Origin: Acetobacter syzygii | GTDB lineage: Bacteria > Pseudomonadota > Alphaproteobacteria > Acetobacterales > Acetobacteraceae | Assembly: GCF_000964225.1 (NCBI RefSeq) | Contig: NZ_BAMZ01000021.1 | Coordinates: 1 to 64,000 of the forward strand | Length of the DNA stretch: 64,000 bases | Direction: 5' to 3' | Shown here: positions 54,332-63,356 of the stretch, in pieces | How the letters are laid out: every line of letters starts with the position of its first letter | How positions within the stretch are numbered: position 1 is the first letter of the stretch | Made by a program: the position numbers and the translations under genes | The notes under the pieces: model-generated | Databases searched by the model: none | Told to the model about the DNA's origin: nothing | What the model saw: the letters and a program-made list of their open reading frames with translations, nothing else

Positions 54332-55621
54332 ATGCGCCCTGTTCTGCACCGCCGTACATTTGGTTTGGGTCTGACCGCGCTTTTAGCCGCCCCCGCCACC
54401 GGGTATGCAACCGCCATACCCGACCTTATGGACCGCCCACCACCCGAGTTGGAAGAACTCAAGTGGTACCCACCACTCCGGCAGGCCATTCAGGCGCTCA
54501 TTAACGCCAATGGCCAATATTCCGAGCACTACAACGCCAGCAGCCCTCCTTATGTGGTGATGGACTGGAATAACATGGCCATAGTGGGCGATGTGCAGCA
54601 AACGCTGTTCCTGTTCATGCTGGAGCACTTCTGCTTTCTTATGCCTGCACAAAAGTTCCGCAAGCTGATCCATGTCCATGCTTCCAGCCACCCACTTCCG
54701 GCTCCTTTTACAAACATGGCTGGGCAGCCGGTCGCTTTTCCCGACCTTGTGGCGGACATTGTAGAAGATTACAGCGCACTGGCGGCCCGCTACGGGCACA
54801 TGCCCCACCCCATTGCGCGCGAGGCGTTACAGGATGACCCCGCGATGCTAGCGTTCAGGGCACGTATGGCCTTCTGCCATCAGGCTGTTGCCGCGTTACA
54901 TGGCCCCGACGCGGCCCAGCAATGGATGATCCGGCTTGTGGCAGAACAAACCCAGACGGATGTTATTGCACTCAGCCGCGCTGCTAATGAATGGTGTCTT
55001 GGAGCCTCCATTGCCGCGCAAAAATGGGTCTGCCCTTCCACACGCCCCGGCAAGGCTGGACCTGTACAGGTCAACGTCACCCAAATGCTGCGCCTGACAC
55101 CGGAGATGGGCAACCTGCTCCAGATTTTGCAAGAACACGGCATAGATCCGATTATCTGCTCTTCAGCACTGGAAGATCTGGTGGCCCTGTTCGCAACCTC
55201 GGCCGAATATGGCTATAACCTGCGGCATGAGCACGTGTTTGGCGCACGGCTGGTCGAACGCAAAGGGGTTATGGAACCGGTTGAGGTTCCCCACTATCCA
55301 TTCCCCGCGGGTGTAGGCAAAACCGAGTTGATCCGCCTCCACTATGAGCAAAAAAGAAAACAGCCACCGCTCATGATTTTTGCTGGTGAAGACAGCACGG
55401 CAAACCTGCTGCAATCTTTTCCCGATACGCCCTTATGCTGCCTGATCAACCGCCAGCAATCCGAAGATATGCAGGTGTTTTTACGTGCAGCCGCACAACC
55501 ACCCCCAACTGCCGTACCCCGCAGGCTTTACCTGCAAGGGCGGGATGAAAATACCGGAGAATGGCGGCCCCATGCCTCCAGCCTGCTGTTGGGCAGTTCC
55601 ACACCCACCCTGCCTACGTGA
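54332..55621 (+). CDS. Tat-exported HAD-superfamily protein with degenerate active site
   Basis: A 429-residue protein. The N-terminus HRRTFGLGLTALLAAPATGY is a twin-arginine signal. The fold is that of secreted HAD phosphatases: motif I region SPPYVVMDWNNMAIVGDVQQ, motif II region IDPIICSSALEDLVALFATS with SAEYGYNLRHEHVFGARLVE, and motif III/IV region VGKTELIRLHYEQ with MIFAGEDSTANLLQSFPDTP. In active relatives motif I reads D-W-D-N-T; here it is D78-W-N80-N-M82. The usual G-D-S-x-x-D of motif IV is also altered (GEDSTAN). The acid/base Asp and the Thr are thus missing. It may be a pseudo-enzyme or a periplasmic binding protein. The coding frame itself is intact. Confidence 0.75.
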   Translation: MRPVLHRRTFGLGLTALLAAPATGYATAIPDLMDRPPPELEELKWYPPLRQAIQALINANGQYSEHYNASSPPYVVMDWNNMAIVGDVQQTLFLFMLEHFCFLMPAQKFRKLIHVHASSHPLPAPFTNMAGQPVAFPDLVADIVEDYSALAARYGHMPHPIAREALQDDPAMLAFRARMAFCHQAVAALHGPDAAQQWMIRLVAEQTQTDVIALSRAANEWCLGASIAAQKWVCPSTRPGKAGPVQVNVTQMLRLTPEMGNLLQILQEHGIDPIICSSALEDLVALFATSAEYGYNLRHEHVFGARLVERKGVMEPVEVPHYPFPAGVGKTELIRLHYEQKRKQPPLMIFAGEDSTANLLQSFPDTPLCCLINRQQSEDMQVFLRAAAQPPPTAVPRRLYLQGRDENTGEWRPHASSLLLGSSTPTLPT

Positions 55622-55657
55622 CCATTCCCGCTCTGCAATCCAGCGTTCGAGCACTCA

Positions 55658-58039
55658 TCAGGACCAGACCTTGCGCGGCTTCCAGCGGTTGAGCAGGAGG
55701 GAGTTGCTCACAACCGATACGGAACTCATTGCCATAGCGGCACCAGCCAGAACCGGGTCCAGCAATCCGAATGCCGCCAATGGCAGGCCCAATATGTTGT
55801 AAATAAAAGCAAAAAACAGGTTTTGCCGAATTTTGGCAACCGTTGCGCGTGAGAGCGAGAGCGCATCGACCAAAGCCGTTAACTGGCTACGGACAAGCAC
55901 GACATCCGCTGTTTCCAGCGCAATATCGGCCCCTGCACCAATGGCAAAACTCACATCAGCCAAAGCCAGAGCAGGGGCATCGTTTATGCCATCCCCCACC
56001 ATGCCTACGCAGTGTTCATGCTGGCCGCGCAGCCGTGCAATCTGGGTTGCTTTACCATCTGGCAACACACCGGCTATGACTTCGTCTATGCCGACCTGAC
56101 GGGCTACGGCCTGTGCCGCCCGCTCGTTATCGCCACTCAGCATGACCACGCGCACGCCCTCGCTCTGCAATGCCCTCATGGCAAGCTGCGCCTCTGGCCG
56201 GACCTGATCTGCCAGTCCAAAATATGCCACCACTGCACCGGCACGCGCCAAGGCCACAATGGTCTGCCCCCGTGCCTGCCAGCCATCGGTGAGGGTGCGG
56301 TCAATCTGGCATCCGATCTGCTGCATGAAGGCCAGAGACCCCATAAAAACATCATCGCCCCCCATACGGGCCTGCACACCCCACCCTGGTATGGCCTTAA
56401 AAGCAGTTATGGCAGCAGGCTCCGCCCCCTGTACCCTGGCATACGCAACAACCGCACGCGCCAGAGGGTGTTCGGAACTCTGCTCCAGCGCATAGGCCAG
56501 ACCCAGCACGCTCTTCTGGTCCACGGTGGGGGGGAAGTCCGCTTGAATTACGCCGGGCCGCCCCATGGTAAGCGTGCCGGTTTTATCTGTTACCAGAATA
56601 TCCATTTTGCGCGCCTGCTCGAGCGCATCCGCATTTCGGAACAGAATACCAGCCTGTGCGCCAAGCCCCGTGCCGACCATAATGGCTGTTGGCGTGGCCA
56701 GCCCTAATGAACAGGGGCAGGCAATGACCAATACGGATATGGCATTGACCAGACTAACGCCAAGATTGCCCGAATACGCCCAGCCCACGCCAAAAGTCAG
56801 CCCTGCCAGCCCTAACACGGCAGGCACAAACACAGCCGCCACACGGTCTGCCAAACGTTGCACACTGGCTTTGCTGCCCTGTGCCTGCTCCACCATGCGC
56901 ACAATGCCTGCCAGCACAGTCCGGGCACCAACGTTGGTCGCCTGTACGCGCAAAACGCCTGTCTGGTTTAGCGTACCAGCAAACACAGGTTCCCCCGTGG
57001 TTTTGGCAACTGGCAGGCTCTCCCCCGTCAGCATGGACTCGTTCAGGTCGGATCGTCCCTCCAGCACGGTACCATCTACCGCCACACTCTCCCCCGGGCG
57101 GACCATAAACACGGCTCCCGGAGCAATCTGCTCAACGGGCAGGTCCACCCACTGGCCATTCTGCTCCACATGAGCTGTGCGGGGTTGCAGGTGCATCAGA
57201 CTTTGCATACCCGCCCGAGCACGGGCTTTGGCGCGGGCCTCCAGCAGCCGCCCCAGCAGCACCAGTGTGATCACCAACGCGCTGGTTTCAAAATAAACAG
57301 GCTGATCCAGCCCCATGGCTGCCACAACCGCGCTGAAGGCAAAGGCTATGCCTGTTCCCATAACCACCAGCACATCCATGTTGGCAGCACCAGCACGCAA
57401 CGCATGAATGGCGCCACCATACAAAGCCCGTCCGCACCAGAACTGCACAAGAGCTGCCAGACCAAGCTGCCCCCACCATGGCAGCATAAAGGTGTGAACG
57501 CCCACCATCATTCCTAGCATCTGGGCCAGAAACGGCAGGCTTACCAAAGCCGAGAGCAGAAAATTCCACCACTCGCTCCGCCATTCAGCCTGATTCTGCC
57601 TGTTTTGCTCATCCGGGTCCTGAGGGGTGTAAAGGCTTGCACCAAATCCCGCTTTTTCTACACTGGCGATCAGGGATGGTGCATCCACCACGCCGGGTAC
57701 AAAACAGACATGCGCCCGCTCCGTAGCCAGATTAACCGATGCCTGAACGGATGGCAGGGCGTTCAGCACTTTTTCCACCCGGTTTACGCAGGATGCACAG
57801 GTCAGACCTGTCAGAGCCAGATCCACACTGGTACTCTGGGGCGTAAATCCGGCCTGTCGCACGGTATCCAGCACGCCGGGCAACTGTTCGGCCACGTTCT
57901 GCACAGTAACCTGCGCCCGTTCGGTGGCAAAATTGACCGACGCCTGTACCCCCGGCTGCCTGTTGAGCACTTTTTCCAGCCGGGCGGCGCAACTGGCGCA
58001 GCTCATACCCTCCACGGGAAAACTGACTATCTGGCTCAT
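55658..58039 (-). CDS. copA: Copper-exporting P1B-type ATPase
   Basis: A 793-residue Cu(I) pump. It has two N-terminal heavy-metal domains (GMSCASC with C14/C17; GLTCASC with C81/C84) and eight predicted spans. The actuator loop is LTGESLPVAK, the metal-site CPC lies in VLVIACPCSLGLATPTAIMV, the phosphorylated Asp in DKTGTLTMGRP, and the hinge in VGDGINDAPALA. All catalytic residues are present. It exports copper from cytoplasm to periplasm. It is divergent from the His-rich gene and oxidase operon, and the shared promoter region carries a CsoR-type palindrome. The 5' leader has inverted arms GTGGCA/TGCCAC (58089-58107). Confidence 0.96.
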   Translation of the reverse strand: MSQIVSFPVEGMSCASCAARLEKVLNRQPGVQASVNFATERAQVTVQNVAEQLPGVLDTVRQAGFTPQSTSVDLALTGLTCASCVNRVEKVLNALPSVQASVNLATERAHVCFVPGVVDAPSLIASVEKAGFGASLYTPQDPDEQNRQNQAEWRSEWWNFLLSALVSLPFLAQMLGMMVGVHTFMLPWWGQLGLAALVQFWCGRALYGGAIHALRAGAANMDVLVVMGTGIAFAFSAVVAAMGLDQPVYFETSALVITLVLLGRLLEARAKARARAGMQSLMHLQPRTAHVEQNGQWVDLPVEQIAPGAVFMVRPGESVAVDGTVLEGRSDLNESMLTGESLPVAKTTGEPVFAGTLNQTGVLRVQATNVGARTVLAGIVRMVEQAQGSKASVQRLADRVAAVFVPAVLGLAGLTFGVGWAYSGNLGVSLVNAISVLVIACPCSLGLATPTAIMVGTGLGAQAGILFRNADALEQARKMDILVTDKTGTLTMGRPGVIQADFPPTVDQKSVLGLAYALEQSSEHPLARAVVAYARVQGAEPAAITAFKAIPGWGVQARMGGDDVFMGSLAFMQQIGCQIDRTLTDGWQARGQTIVALARAGAVVAYFGLADQVRPEAQLAMRALQSEGVRVVMLSGDNERAAQAVARQVGIDEVIAGVLPDGKATQIARLRGQHEHCVGMVGDGINDAPALALADVSFAIGAGADIALETADVVLVRSQLTALVDALSLSRATVAKIRQNLFFAFIYNILGLPLAAFGLLDPVLAGAAMAMSSVSVVSNSLLLNRWKPRKVWS

Positions 58040-58127
58040 ACTGTTATGGCTCCATACCTGTGATCAGGCCCGGCCGGGCAAAAATGCAGTGGCATGGGGC
58101 GTGCCACCATACCGTGTTCCATTCTTC

Positions 58128-58159
58128 TTGCCATATATGCCCCCTAGGGGTATATGCAA
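58128..58159. promoter_or_regulatory. Overlapping divergent copper promoters with CsoR-type palindrome
   Basis: Plus strand: TTGCCA (58128-58133), 17 bases, TATATG (58151-58156). Minus strand: TTGCAT (58159-58154), 16 bases, TATATG (58137-58132). The spacer of both contains the perfect palindrome CCCCTAGGGG (58141-58150) flanked by AT-rich bases, much like CsoR operators. One bound repressor would block both directions. Confidence 0.65.
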
Positions 58160-58162
58160 ATT

Positions 58163-58576
58163 ATGCAGCGCCACTTTCCCCTGCGTGGATTTATTCTGAC
58201 CTGCCTGCTTATGCTGGGCAGCATGGCTGGCGTCTGGGTGCTGCATTCCCCAGCCCATGCGACCCAGACCACCATGGTCCATGCCCCCCTCCACAATGGG
58301 CACCACCACGCCATGGCACCGGGCGGTCCGCACAACAATCCCACTTCCGCCGTTGGCTGCCCATCCGCTACGGCAGCGGTGCACCATTTGATGCACCACC
58401 ACGCAGCCTGCTGCATGACGGGTAATGCCCTGTCTGTTATGGATCCATCGGCCGACATATTGCCTGCGGGTTTTTTATGGCACGCAGCGGTGCGCCCGGT
58501 GTTTACGCCCCAGCACGCACTACCTGACCGCAGGGCCGCCCCCCTGCTCCGCCCGCCCAGACTGCACACAGCCTGA
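58163..58576 (+). CDS. His-rich exported protein of the copper locus
   Basis: A 137-residue protein. MQRHFPLRGFILTCLLMLGS is a good signal peptide with cleavage near SPAHA. The mature chain is full of His (HNGHHHAMAPGG; HHLMHHHAACCMTG) with a Cys pair, suiting copper binding in the periplasm. An ATG nine bases earlier (58154) lies inside the predicted -10, while 58163 sits exactly at the predicted transcription start, so the mRNA may be leaderless. It opens the operon leading into the multicopper oxidase. Family not recognised beyond a likeness to short DUF2946-type proteins. Confidence 0.65.
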   Translation: MQRHFPLRGFILTCLLMLGSMAGVWVLHSPAHATQTTMVHAPLHNGHHHAMAPGGPHNNPTSAVGCPSATAAVHHLMHHHAACCMTGNALSVMDPSADILPAGFLWHAAVRPVFTPQHALPDRRAAPLLRPPRLHTA

Positions 58577-58661
58577 CCCAGCCGCCGGAGCCTCCCTACA
58601 GGCTCCGCCCGATCAGACCTGTGATCTGCCTCACGCAGACCATGCAGAATGGACCCATACC

Positions 58662-60371
58662 ATGCCCCGACCTTCCCCCGATCGTGGAAGAGGTATTGCG
58701 CGCCGTCAGTTTATAACTGGCGCCAGCGCCCTTGCCGCCCTGACAAGCCTTGGCACCGTGCCGGGCGCCCGGGCCGACACTCTTTTTGCACCCACCGTGC
58801 CAGCAGGTGCCAGCTCGGTTTTTGACCTGCACATCAGCCCACTGACATGCACCATTGCCGGTAAAACCCAGACCGTTCCGGCCATGAATGGCAGCGTACC
58901 CGGCCCGACCCTCCGCTGGCGGGAAGGGGATGAGGTCACACTGAACGTACATAACCATTTGAGCGAAGATACCTCCATCCACTGGCACGGCCTGCGCTGC
59001 CCGGCCAACATGGATGGAGTGCCGGGCCTGAGCTTTGGCGGTATTGGTCCGGGGCAGAGTTTTACTTACCACTTCCCCATCAGGCAGAGCGGCACCTACT
59101 GGTACCATAGCCACTCCAACATGCAGGAAGCGCGTGGGCTGTATGGAGCCATTATTATTGACCCGCACACTCCCTCCAGCCAGACATGGGACCGGGACTA
59201 TGTTGTGCTGCTCTCCGACTGGTCGGACGTTGCCCCGCACGACATTATCAGCAATCTTAAATTTCAGGACGATTACTATAACTTTCGCCAGCGCACGGCG
59301 GCTTCCCTTGTGCACGACGCCAAGCAGGACGGCCTGCTGCCAGCCCTGAAAAATCGCCTGCAATGGGCAGGTATGAACATGTCCGCCACCGACATTTCGG
59401 ATGTAACAGGCATTATCTACACCTATTTAATGAATGGCTGCACACCAGACACAAACTGGACCGGACTGTTCCGCCCCAATGAGCGGGTAAGGCTGCGTTT
59501 TATCAACGCGTCCTCCATGACTTTTTACGACATTCGCATTCCCGGTCTGCAAATGGATGTGGTGCAGGCAGACGGTAACGATGTGGAACCCGTACGTGTT
59601 GATGAATTCCGCATTGGTGTGGCCGAAACCTATGACTGCATTGTGCAGCCTAAAAGCAACCGGGCTTACACCATTTTTGCCCAGACCGAGGACCGTACGG
59701 GGTTTGCACGGGGCACGCTGGCCCCACAGCCTCATATGCAGGCCGCCATTCCTCCAATGGACCCCCGCCCGGTACGCACCATGCTGGACATGGGTATGGC
59801 CGAAACCATGAACATGAAGAACATGGACATGAAAGGGATGAATATGGAGGCCCCCCTGCCAGCCCATACCCCTCCTTTGAATGTTGAAAACCAGAATATC
59901 GCCCGCACCCCCATAGACCGGCTGGCCGACCCTGGAGATGGACTCCGCAACAATGGCCGCCGCGTTTTAACCTATGCGGACCTGCGCGCCCTGCGCCCCG
60001 TACAGGACACACGCCCCCCCTCGCGCGAGATTACACTCCACCTGACCGGCAATATGGAACGCTACATATGGGGGTTTGACGGCAAAAAATTCTCCGAATC
60101 AGAGCCTATTCCCCTCCGTCTGGGCGAACGGGTCCGCTTTACTCTGATCAATGATACGATGATGGAACACCCCGTACACCTCCACGGACTCTGGAGCGAG
60201 CTGGAAAACGGGAACGGTGCTTATAATCCGGTCAAGCACACCATTATTGTGCAGCCGGGGTCCAGGCTCAGCTACCTTGTCTCCGCCGATACGCCGGGAT
60301 TGTGGGCTTACCATTGCCATCTGCTCTACCACATGGACCTTGGCATGTTCCGCACTGTGGTGGTGTCATGA
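58662..60371 (+). CDS. pcoA: Multicopper oxidase, PcoA/CopA copper-resistance type
   Basis: A 569-residue periplasmic oxidase. A Tat signal (GIARRQFITGASALAALTSL) precedes three cupredoxin domains. Copper sites are seen at IHWHGLR, TYWYHSHSN, MEHPVHLHGLWSE and the C-terminal YHCHLLYHMDLGMF. A Met-rich loop (MNMKNMDMKGMNME) near residue 390 is a Cu(I)-binding feature of this group. It oxidises Cu(I) to the less toxic Cu(II). The frame is open to 58425, but ATG 58662 places the Tat signal correctly. Its stop overlaps pcoB by ATGA. Confidence 0.94.
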   Translation: MPRPSPDRGRGIARRQFITGASALAALTSLGTVPGARADTLFAPTVPAGASSVFDLHISPLTCTIAGKTQTVPAMNGSVPGPTLRWREGDEVTLNVHNHLSEDTSIHWHGLRCPANMDGVPGLSFGGIGPGQSFTYHFPIRQSGTYWYHSHSNMQEARGLYGAIIIDPHTPSSQTWDRDYVVLLSDWSDVAPHDIISNLKFQDDYYNFRQRTAASLVHDAKQDGLLPALKNRLQWAGMNMSATDISDVTGIIYTYLMNGCTPDTNWTGLFRPNERVRLRFINASSMTFYDIRIPGLQMDVVQADGNDVEPVRVDEFRIGVAETYDCIVQPKSNRAYTIFAQTEDRTGFARGTLAPQPHMQAAIPPMDPRPVRTMLDMGMAETMNMKNMDMKGMNMEAPLPAHTPPLNVENQNIARTPIDRLADPGDGLRNNGRRVLTYADLRALRPVQDTRPPSREITLHLTGNMERYIWGFDGKKFSESEPIPLRLGERVRFTLINDTMMEHPVHLHGLWSELENGNGAYNPVKHTIIVQPGSRLSYLVSADTPGLWAYHCHLLYHMDLGMFRTVVVS

Positions 60372-61429
60372 TCCGCGCGGCAAGCAAAAGCTGTGTGGCG
60401 CTCCTTGTCGGGTTAAGCAGCTTCTACCCGACCGTTGCCACCTATGCCGCAGATGCCCATACCATGCCCGCAATGGCCGGCATGGACGATATGGGTGATA
60501 TGCAGGGTATGGATATGGGCGATGAGAAGAGCACCATGCCCTCCCCTCCCCCACGGCAACCGCGGGCACAGGCACCTCATGGCCGCAAAAATAACCTGCC
60601 ATCCACTCCGCAGCGCACTTCCGCCAGCATGGCCGCAGGTGGGCAAACCCACGCACAAGGGCAGAATACCCACCATATGCCAATGCACGTCACTTTACCT
60701 GCACTGGCCCCCAGTGCGCAGTGGCCCGCAACGCCCCCCATAACACCTGCTGTGCATTATATTCACAACATGCCACCGGTTATGGACCACAACACGTATT
60801 TTCATGTTCTGATGGAACAGTTTGAGGGACGTTACACAGCAGGCAACAGCTTACTGCGTTACTCTGGACAAAGCTGGTTTGGCACAGATTACAACAAGCT
60901 CTGGATCAAATCCGAAGGGACGGTGGATGGACATGGCCACATGAGCGATGGTGACCATGAATTTTTGTACGACCATGCCATATCCACCTATTTTGATGTA
61001 CAGACCGGCGTGCGGCTGGATCTGGACAGTGGCCCCACACGTGCATGGGGCGCAGTTGGGGTACAGGGGCTGGCCCTGTATTTTTTTGATGTATCCGCAA
61101 CCGCCTACTTCAACGCCCAAGGTGTGGCTGGCAAACTGGAAGGGTCTTATGACCTGCTGATTACCAACCGGCTGATCTTGCAACCACAGGCAGAACTCAA
61201 CTTTTATTCTCACACGGATGCCCAGCGTAATGTCAGCCGTGGTTTTTCCGACATTGATGCGGGGTTGCGCCTGCGTTACGAATTCAAACGCAAGATTGCC
61301 CCCTACATTGCCGTCACCTACGCTGGCCATTACGGCAACACCGCCAACCGCTCAGCCAATGGGCATGGTGCGGCCGATAATGGTGTAGAAGATATACGCT
61401 TTACCTTTGGGGTTCGAACATGGTTCTGA
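60368..61429 (+). CDS. pcoB: Copper resistance protein B
   Basis: A 353-residue outer-membrane protein of the PcoB/CopB family. A signal peptide ends near ATYA. A Met-rich segment follows (MPAMAGMDDMGDMQGMDMGD), then a Pro/His-rich linker to about residue 130. The C-terminal beta-barrel (YFHVLMEQFEGRYTAG; WIKSEGTVDGHGHMSDGDHE; LRYEFKRKIAPYIAVTYAGH; ending FTFGVRTWF) has the terminal aromatic typical of outer-membrane proteins. It acts with PcoA. Its ATG at 60368 overlaps the pcoA stop. Confidence 0.92.
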   Translation: MIRAASKSCVALLVGLSSFYPTVATYAADAHTMPAMAGMDDMGDMQGMDMGDEKSTMPSPPPRQPRAQAPHGRKNNLPSTPQRTSASMAAGGQTHAQGQNTHHMPMHVTLPALAPSAQWPATPPITPAVHYIHNMPPVMDHNTYFHVLMEQFEGRYTAGNSLLRYSGQSWFGTDYNKLWIKSEGTVDGHGHMSDGDHEFLYDHAISTYFDVQTGVRLDLDSGPTRAWGAVGVQGLALYFFDVSATAYFNAQGVAGKLEGSYDLLITNRLILQPQAELNFYSHTDAQRNVSRGFSDIDAGLRLRYEFKRKIAPYIAVTYAGHYGNTANRSANGHGAADNGVEDIRFTFGVRTWF

Positions 61430-61505
61430 CCCACACTTGAGTTGGCCTCATTTACTGCCAATTCCACAAGCATTCTGCACGAATGCCAAGACGACCCACA
61501 AAGCT

Positions 61506-61538
61506 GAAGCCGGGTGTGTTATACCCGGCTTCGACCTT
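61506..61538 (+). terminator. Terminator between pcoB and csoR
   Basis: Perfect 10-base arms GAAGCCGGGT and ACCCGGCTTC with a 7-base loop, followed by GACCTTTTT. It should end most pcoB transcripts before csoR. Confidence 0.8.
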
Positions 61539-61576
61539 TTTCTTCCGCCACCTTAAAACAACCAGCAGAATGCTCC

Positions 61577-61909
61577 ATGCCCACAGACAAACCCGGTTGC
61601 CAAGCCTGCACACCCCCCACCCCGGCCAGCCCTGAGCGGCACGTAACACAGCCTGACAAAACAGCTCTGATCAACCGCCTTAAACGGATTGAGGGACAGG
61701 TGGGCGGTATTCTCAACATGGTGCAGGATGACCGCTACTGCGTGGATATTTTAACCCAGTTATCCGCAGTTAAATCTGCACTTGATGGTGTGGGTGTTCA
61801 AATTCTCACCTCCCACGCCAAAGGCTGCGTTCGTACCGCCATAGCTGAGAATGGTGGAGAAGATGCGATAGAAGAACTGATGGGCGTTATCCGCAAGATG
61901 GTCAAATAG
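61577..61909 (+). CDS. csoR: CsoR-family copper-sensing repressor
   Basis: A 110-residue all-helical DUF156 protein. LINRLKRIEGQVGGILNMVQ is the family helix. The Cu(I) ligands Cys55 (RYCVDILTQL), His80 and Cys84 (TSHAKGCVRT) match the C-H-C triad of CsoR, so copper rather than nickel is the likely signal. Extra N-terminal cysteines (Cys8, Cys11) are unusual. Apo-CsoR binds GC-rich palindromes and lets go on binding Cu(I); the palindrome at 58141-58150 is the obvious target. I chose ATG 61577 because earlier starts lie in the terminator. Confidence 0.9.
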   Translation: MPTDKPGCQACTPPTPASPERHVTQPDKTALINRLKRIEGQVGGILNMVQDDRYCVDILTQLSAVKSALDGVGVQILTSHAKGCVRTAIAENGGEDAIEELMGVIRKMVK

Positions 61910-61967
61910 TGCTGCTCTGGCAGCTATTACCAGACACCCACACCTCTATGCCCCCACTTTACCCGGT

Positions 61968-62540
61968 TCAGCACTCCGTATCGGAAAGACCAAACAGCTC
62001 CGGGTAAGGCATGGCGTTTCTGCCGAGTTTCTTTTTCTTCCACTCAACCAGCGCCCTGTTATATTCGACATGACGCAGGACAAACTGCAACGCCTCCTCG
62101 TGGCGTTCGTTGGTGTCATCCATCACCTTGCGGCGCCAGCCTGCTGCAATCAGCCAGTATTCCCCCGCAAGCTGCCATGCCCCCGCCCGATGCTGCTCCA
62201 TGGCAAGCCGCTCCAGCCCGTGCATACTAGCATCCGCACTGGCCAGCGCCTGCGCTGTTAGAATAAAGTCATCCCCCTTCCACAGGAAAGTTGACTTCAT
62301 GCTCGGGAACTGACGGGTAAGAGCCCCCGGATCGCCAAAGTGTTCCTTGATCAGCATCGGAACCAGCCTGTCGTAAGACCTACGCCATTCGCACTGCACA
62401 AACTGCCCCTTGCCAATTCTGTTGAAAAACGCTGCCTCTATAACGGACTTGCCCTGCAAAGTCGATTTACACCAGCACCCCGCCCCGCAGAATGCAGGAA
62501 AAACCGTAGAACTGCCCGCTCCCCCAATACCTTGACGCAT
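61968..62540 (-). CDS. Hypothetical protein
   Basis: A 190-residue protein I do not recognise. The N-terminal 25 residues are small and Cys-containing (STVFPAFCGAGCWCKSTLQG). The rest is alpha-helical and rich in Trp, Arg and Glu (MEQHRAGAWQLAGEYWLIAA; HVEYNRALVEWKKKKLGRNA). No signal peptide or span. Coding character is better than on the other strand, where only short frames occur. The true start may be further in. It is divergent from the LysE-family gene. Confidence 0.6.
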   Translation of the reverse strand: MRQGIGGAGSSTVFPAFCGAGCWCKSTLQGKSVIEAAFFNRIGKGQFVQCEWRRSYDRLVPMLIKEHFGDPGALTRQFPSMKSTFLWKGDDFILTAQALASADASMHGLERLAMEQHRAGAWQLAGEYWLIAAGWRRKVMDDTNERHEEALQFVLRHVEYNRALVEWKKKKLGRNAMPYPELFGLSDTEC

Positions 62541-62595
62541 GAATGAGGGTTCTGGTCATAGTATCTGCTCCATTTTAGGGGAAAGAAGCATAGCC

Positions 62596-63237
62596 ATGGA
62601 TCTGGCACAGGATTTATCCATTATCGCTGCGGTTTCCGCATTCTGGCTGGTTGCCATGATCGTGCCGGGGCTGGATTTTCTGCTTGTCACGCGTCTGGCG
62701 GTCCTGCGGGGGCGCAGGGCTGCCCTACAGGCTACTCTTGGCATTGCAACGGGTGTTGCAGCATGGGGCGTGGCTGGTTTTTTTGGTATCAGAACACTCT
62801 TTATTGCAGCACCGTGGTTGTATCTGGCGCTCAAAATCGGTGGCGGCCTTTACCTGATAACAATTGGAATAAAGCTGTTCATCAGCAGTTGGCACAGCAC
62901 GGCTGAACCAACTCAGGTAACCTCAGCCACGGAAGCGCGCAGCAGTCATTTTCTCGCAGGACTTCTGACCAATCTGGCCAACCCCAAAGCCCCAATTTTT
63001 ATCTCAAGCCTTTTTGCGGCCACCATGCCCAGACATGCCCCTATTCATCTCGGTCTGGCCTGTGTTGCTGCCATGTTTGCGGTGGCCGTTGCATGGTTTG
63101 CACTGGTGACGTTGCTGCTCAGTCTTGAGCGTGTTTCGGCTGTTTTTCTCAGGTGCCGTCGCTGGGTTGACCGCTGCGCCGGCCTTGCATTCATGGCGCT
63201 TGGCATGCGCTTTGTCACCGAACGCGCACCAAGCTGA
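62596..63237 (+). CDS. LysE/RhtB-family exporter
   Basis: A 213-residue protein with six predicted spans. FWLVAMIVPGLDFLLVTRLA near the N-terminus is the family PGP-type block (here P-G-L-D), followed by ATLGIATGVAAWGVAGFFGI and FLAGLLTNLANPKAPIFISS. Members export amino acids or related metabolites by proton exchange; substrate unknown. ATG 62596 follows GGGGAAAGAAG at the right distance. An upstream in-frame start at 62539 is rejected. Confidence 0.9.
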   Translation: MDLAQDLSIIAAVSAFWLVAMIVPGLDFLLVTRLAVLRGRRAALQATLGIATGVAAWGVAGFFGIRTLFIAAPWLYLALKIGGGLYLITIGIKLFISSWHSTAEPTQVTSATEARSSHFLAGLLTNLANPKAPIFISSLFAATMPRHAPIHLGLACVAAMFAVAVAWFALVTLLLSLERVSAVFLRCRRWVDRCAGLAFMALGMRFVTERAPS

Positions 63238-63290
63238 GCCTGCTCTGCCGGACAACAGAGTTACCGTGGCAACGGTGGCCCTTACCAACA

Positions 63291-63327
63291 AAAAAGGCTC
63301 CCCCACATCTGTGAGGGAGCCTTTTTT
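63291..63327. terminator. Bidirectional terminator between LysE gene and ilvC
   Basis: Arms AAAAGGCTCCC and GGGAGCCTTTT with an A run on one side and a T run on the other, so it can work on both strands between these convergent genes. Confidence 0.88.
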
Positions 63328-63356
63328 ACAGCGTTATGCCGTTAAGGGCCGCAGTC

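Noticed and set aside
59800-59850. Short repeated ATG-rich units suggesting a tandem repeat array
   Set aside because: It encodes the Met-rich copper-binding loop of the multicopper oxidase, a known family feature.
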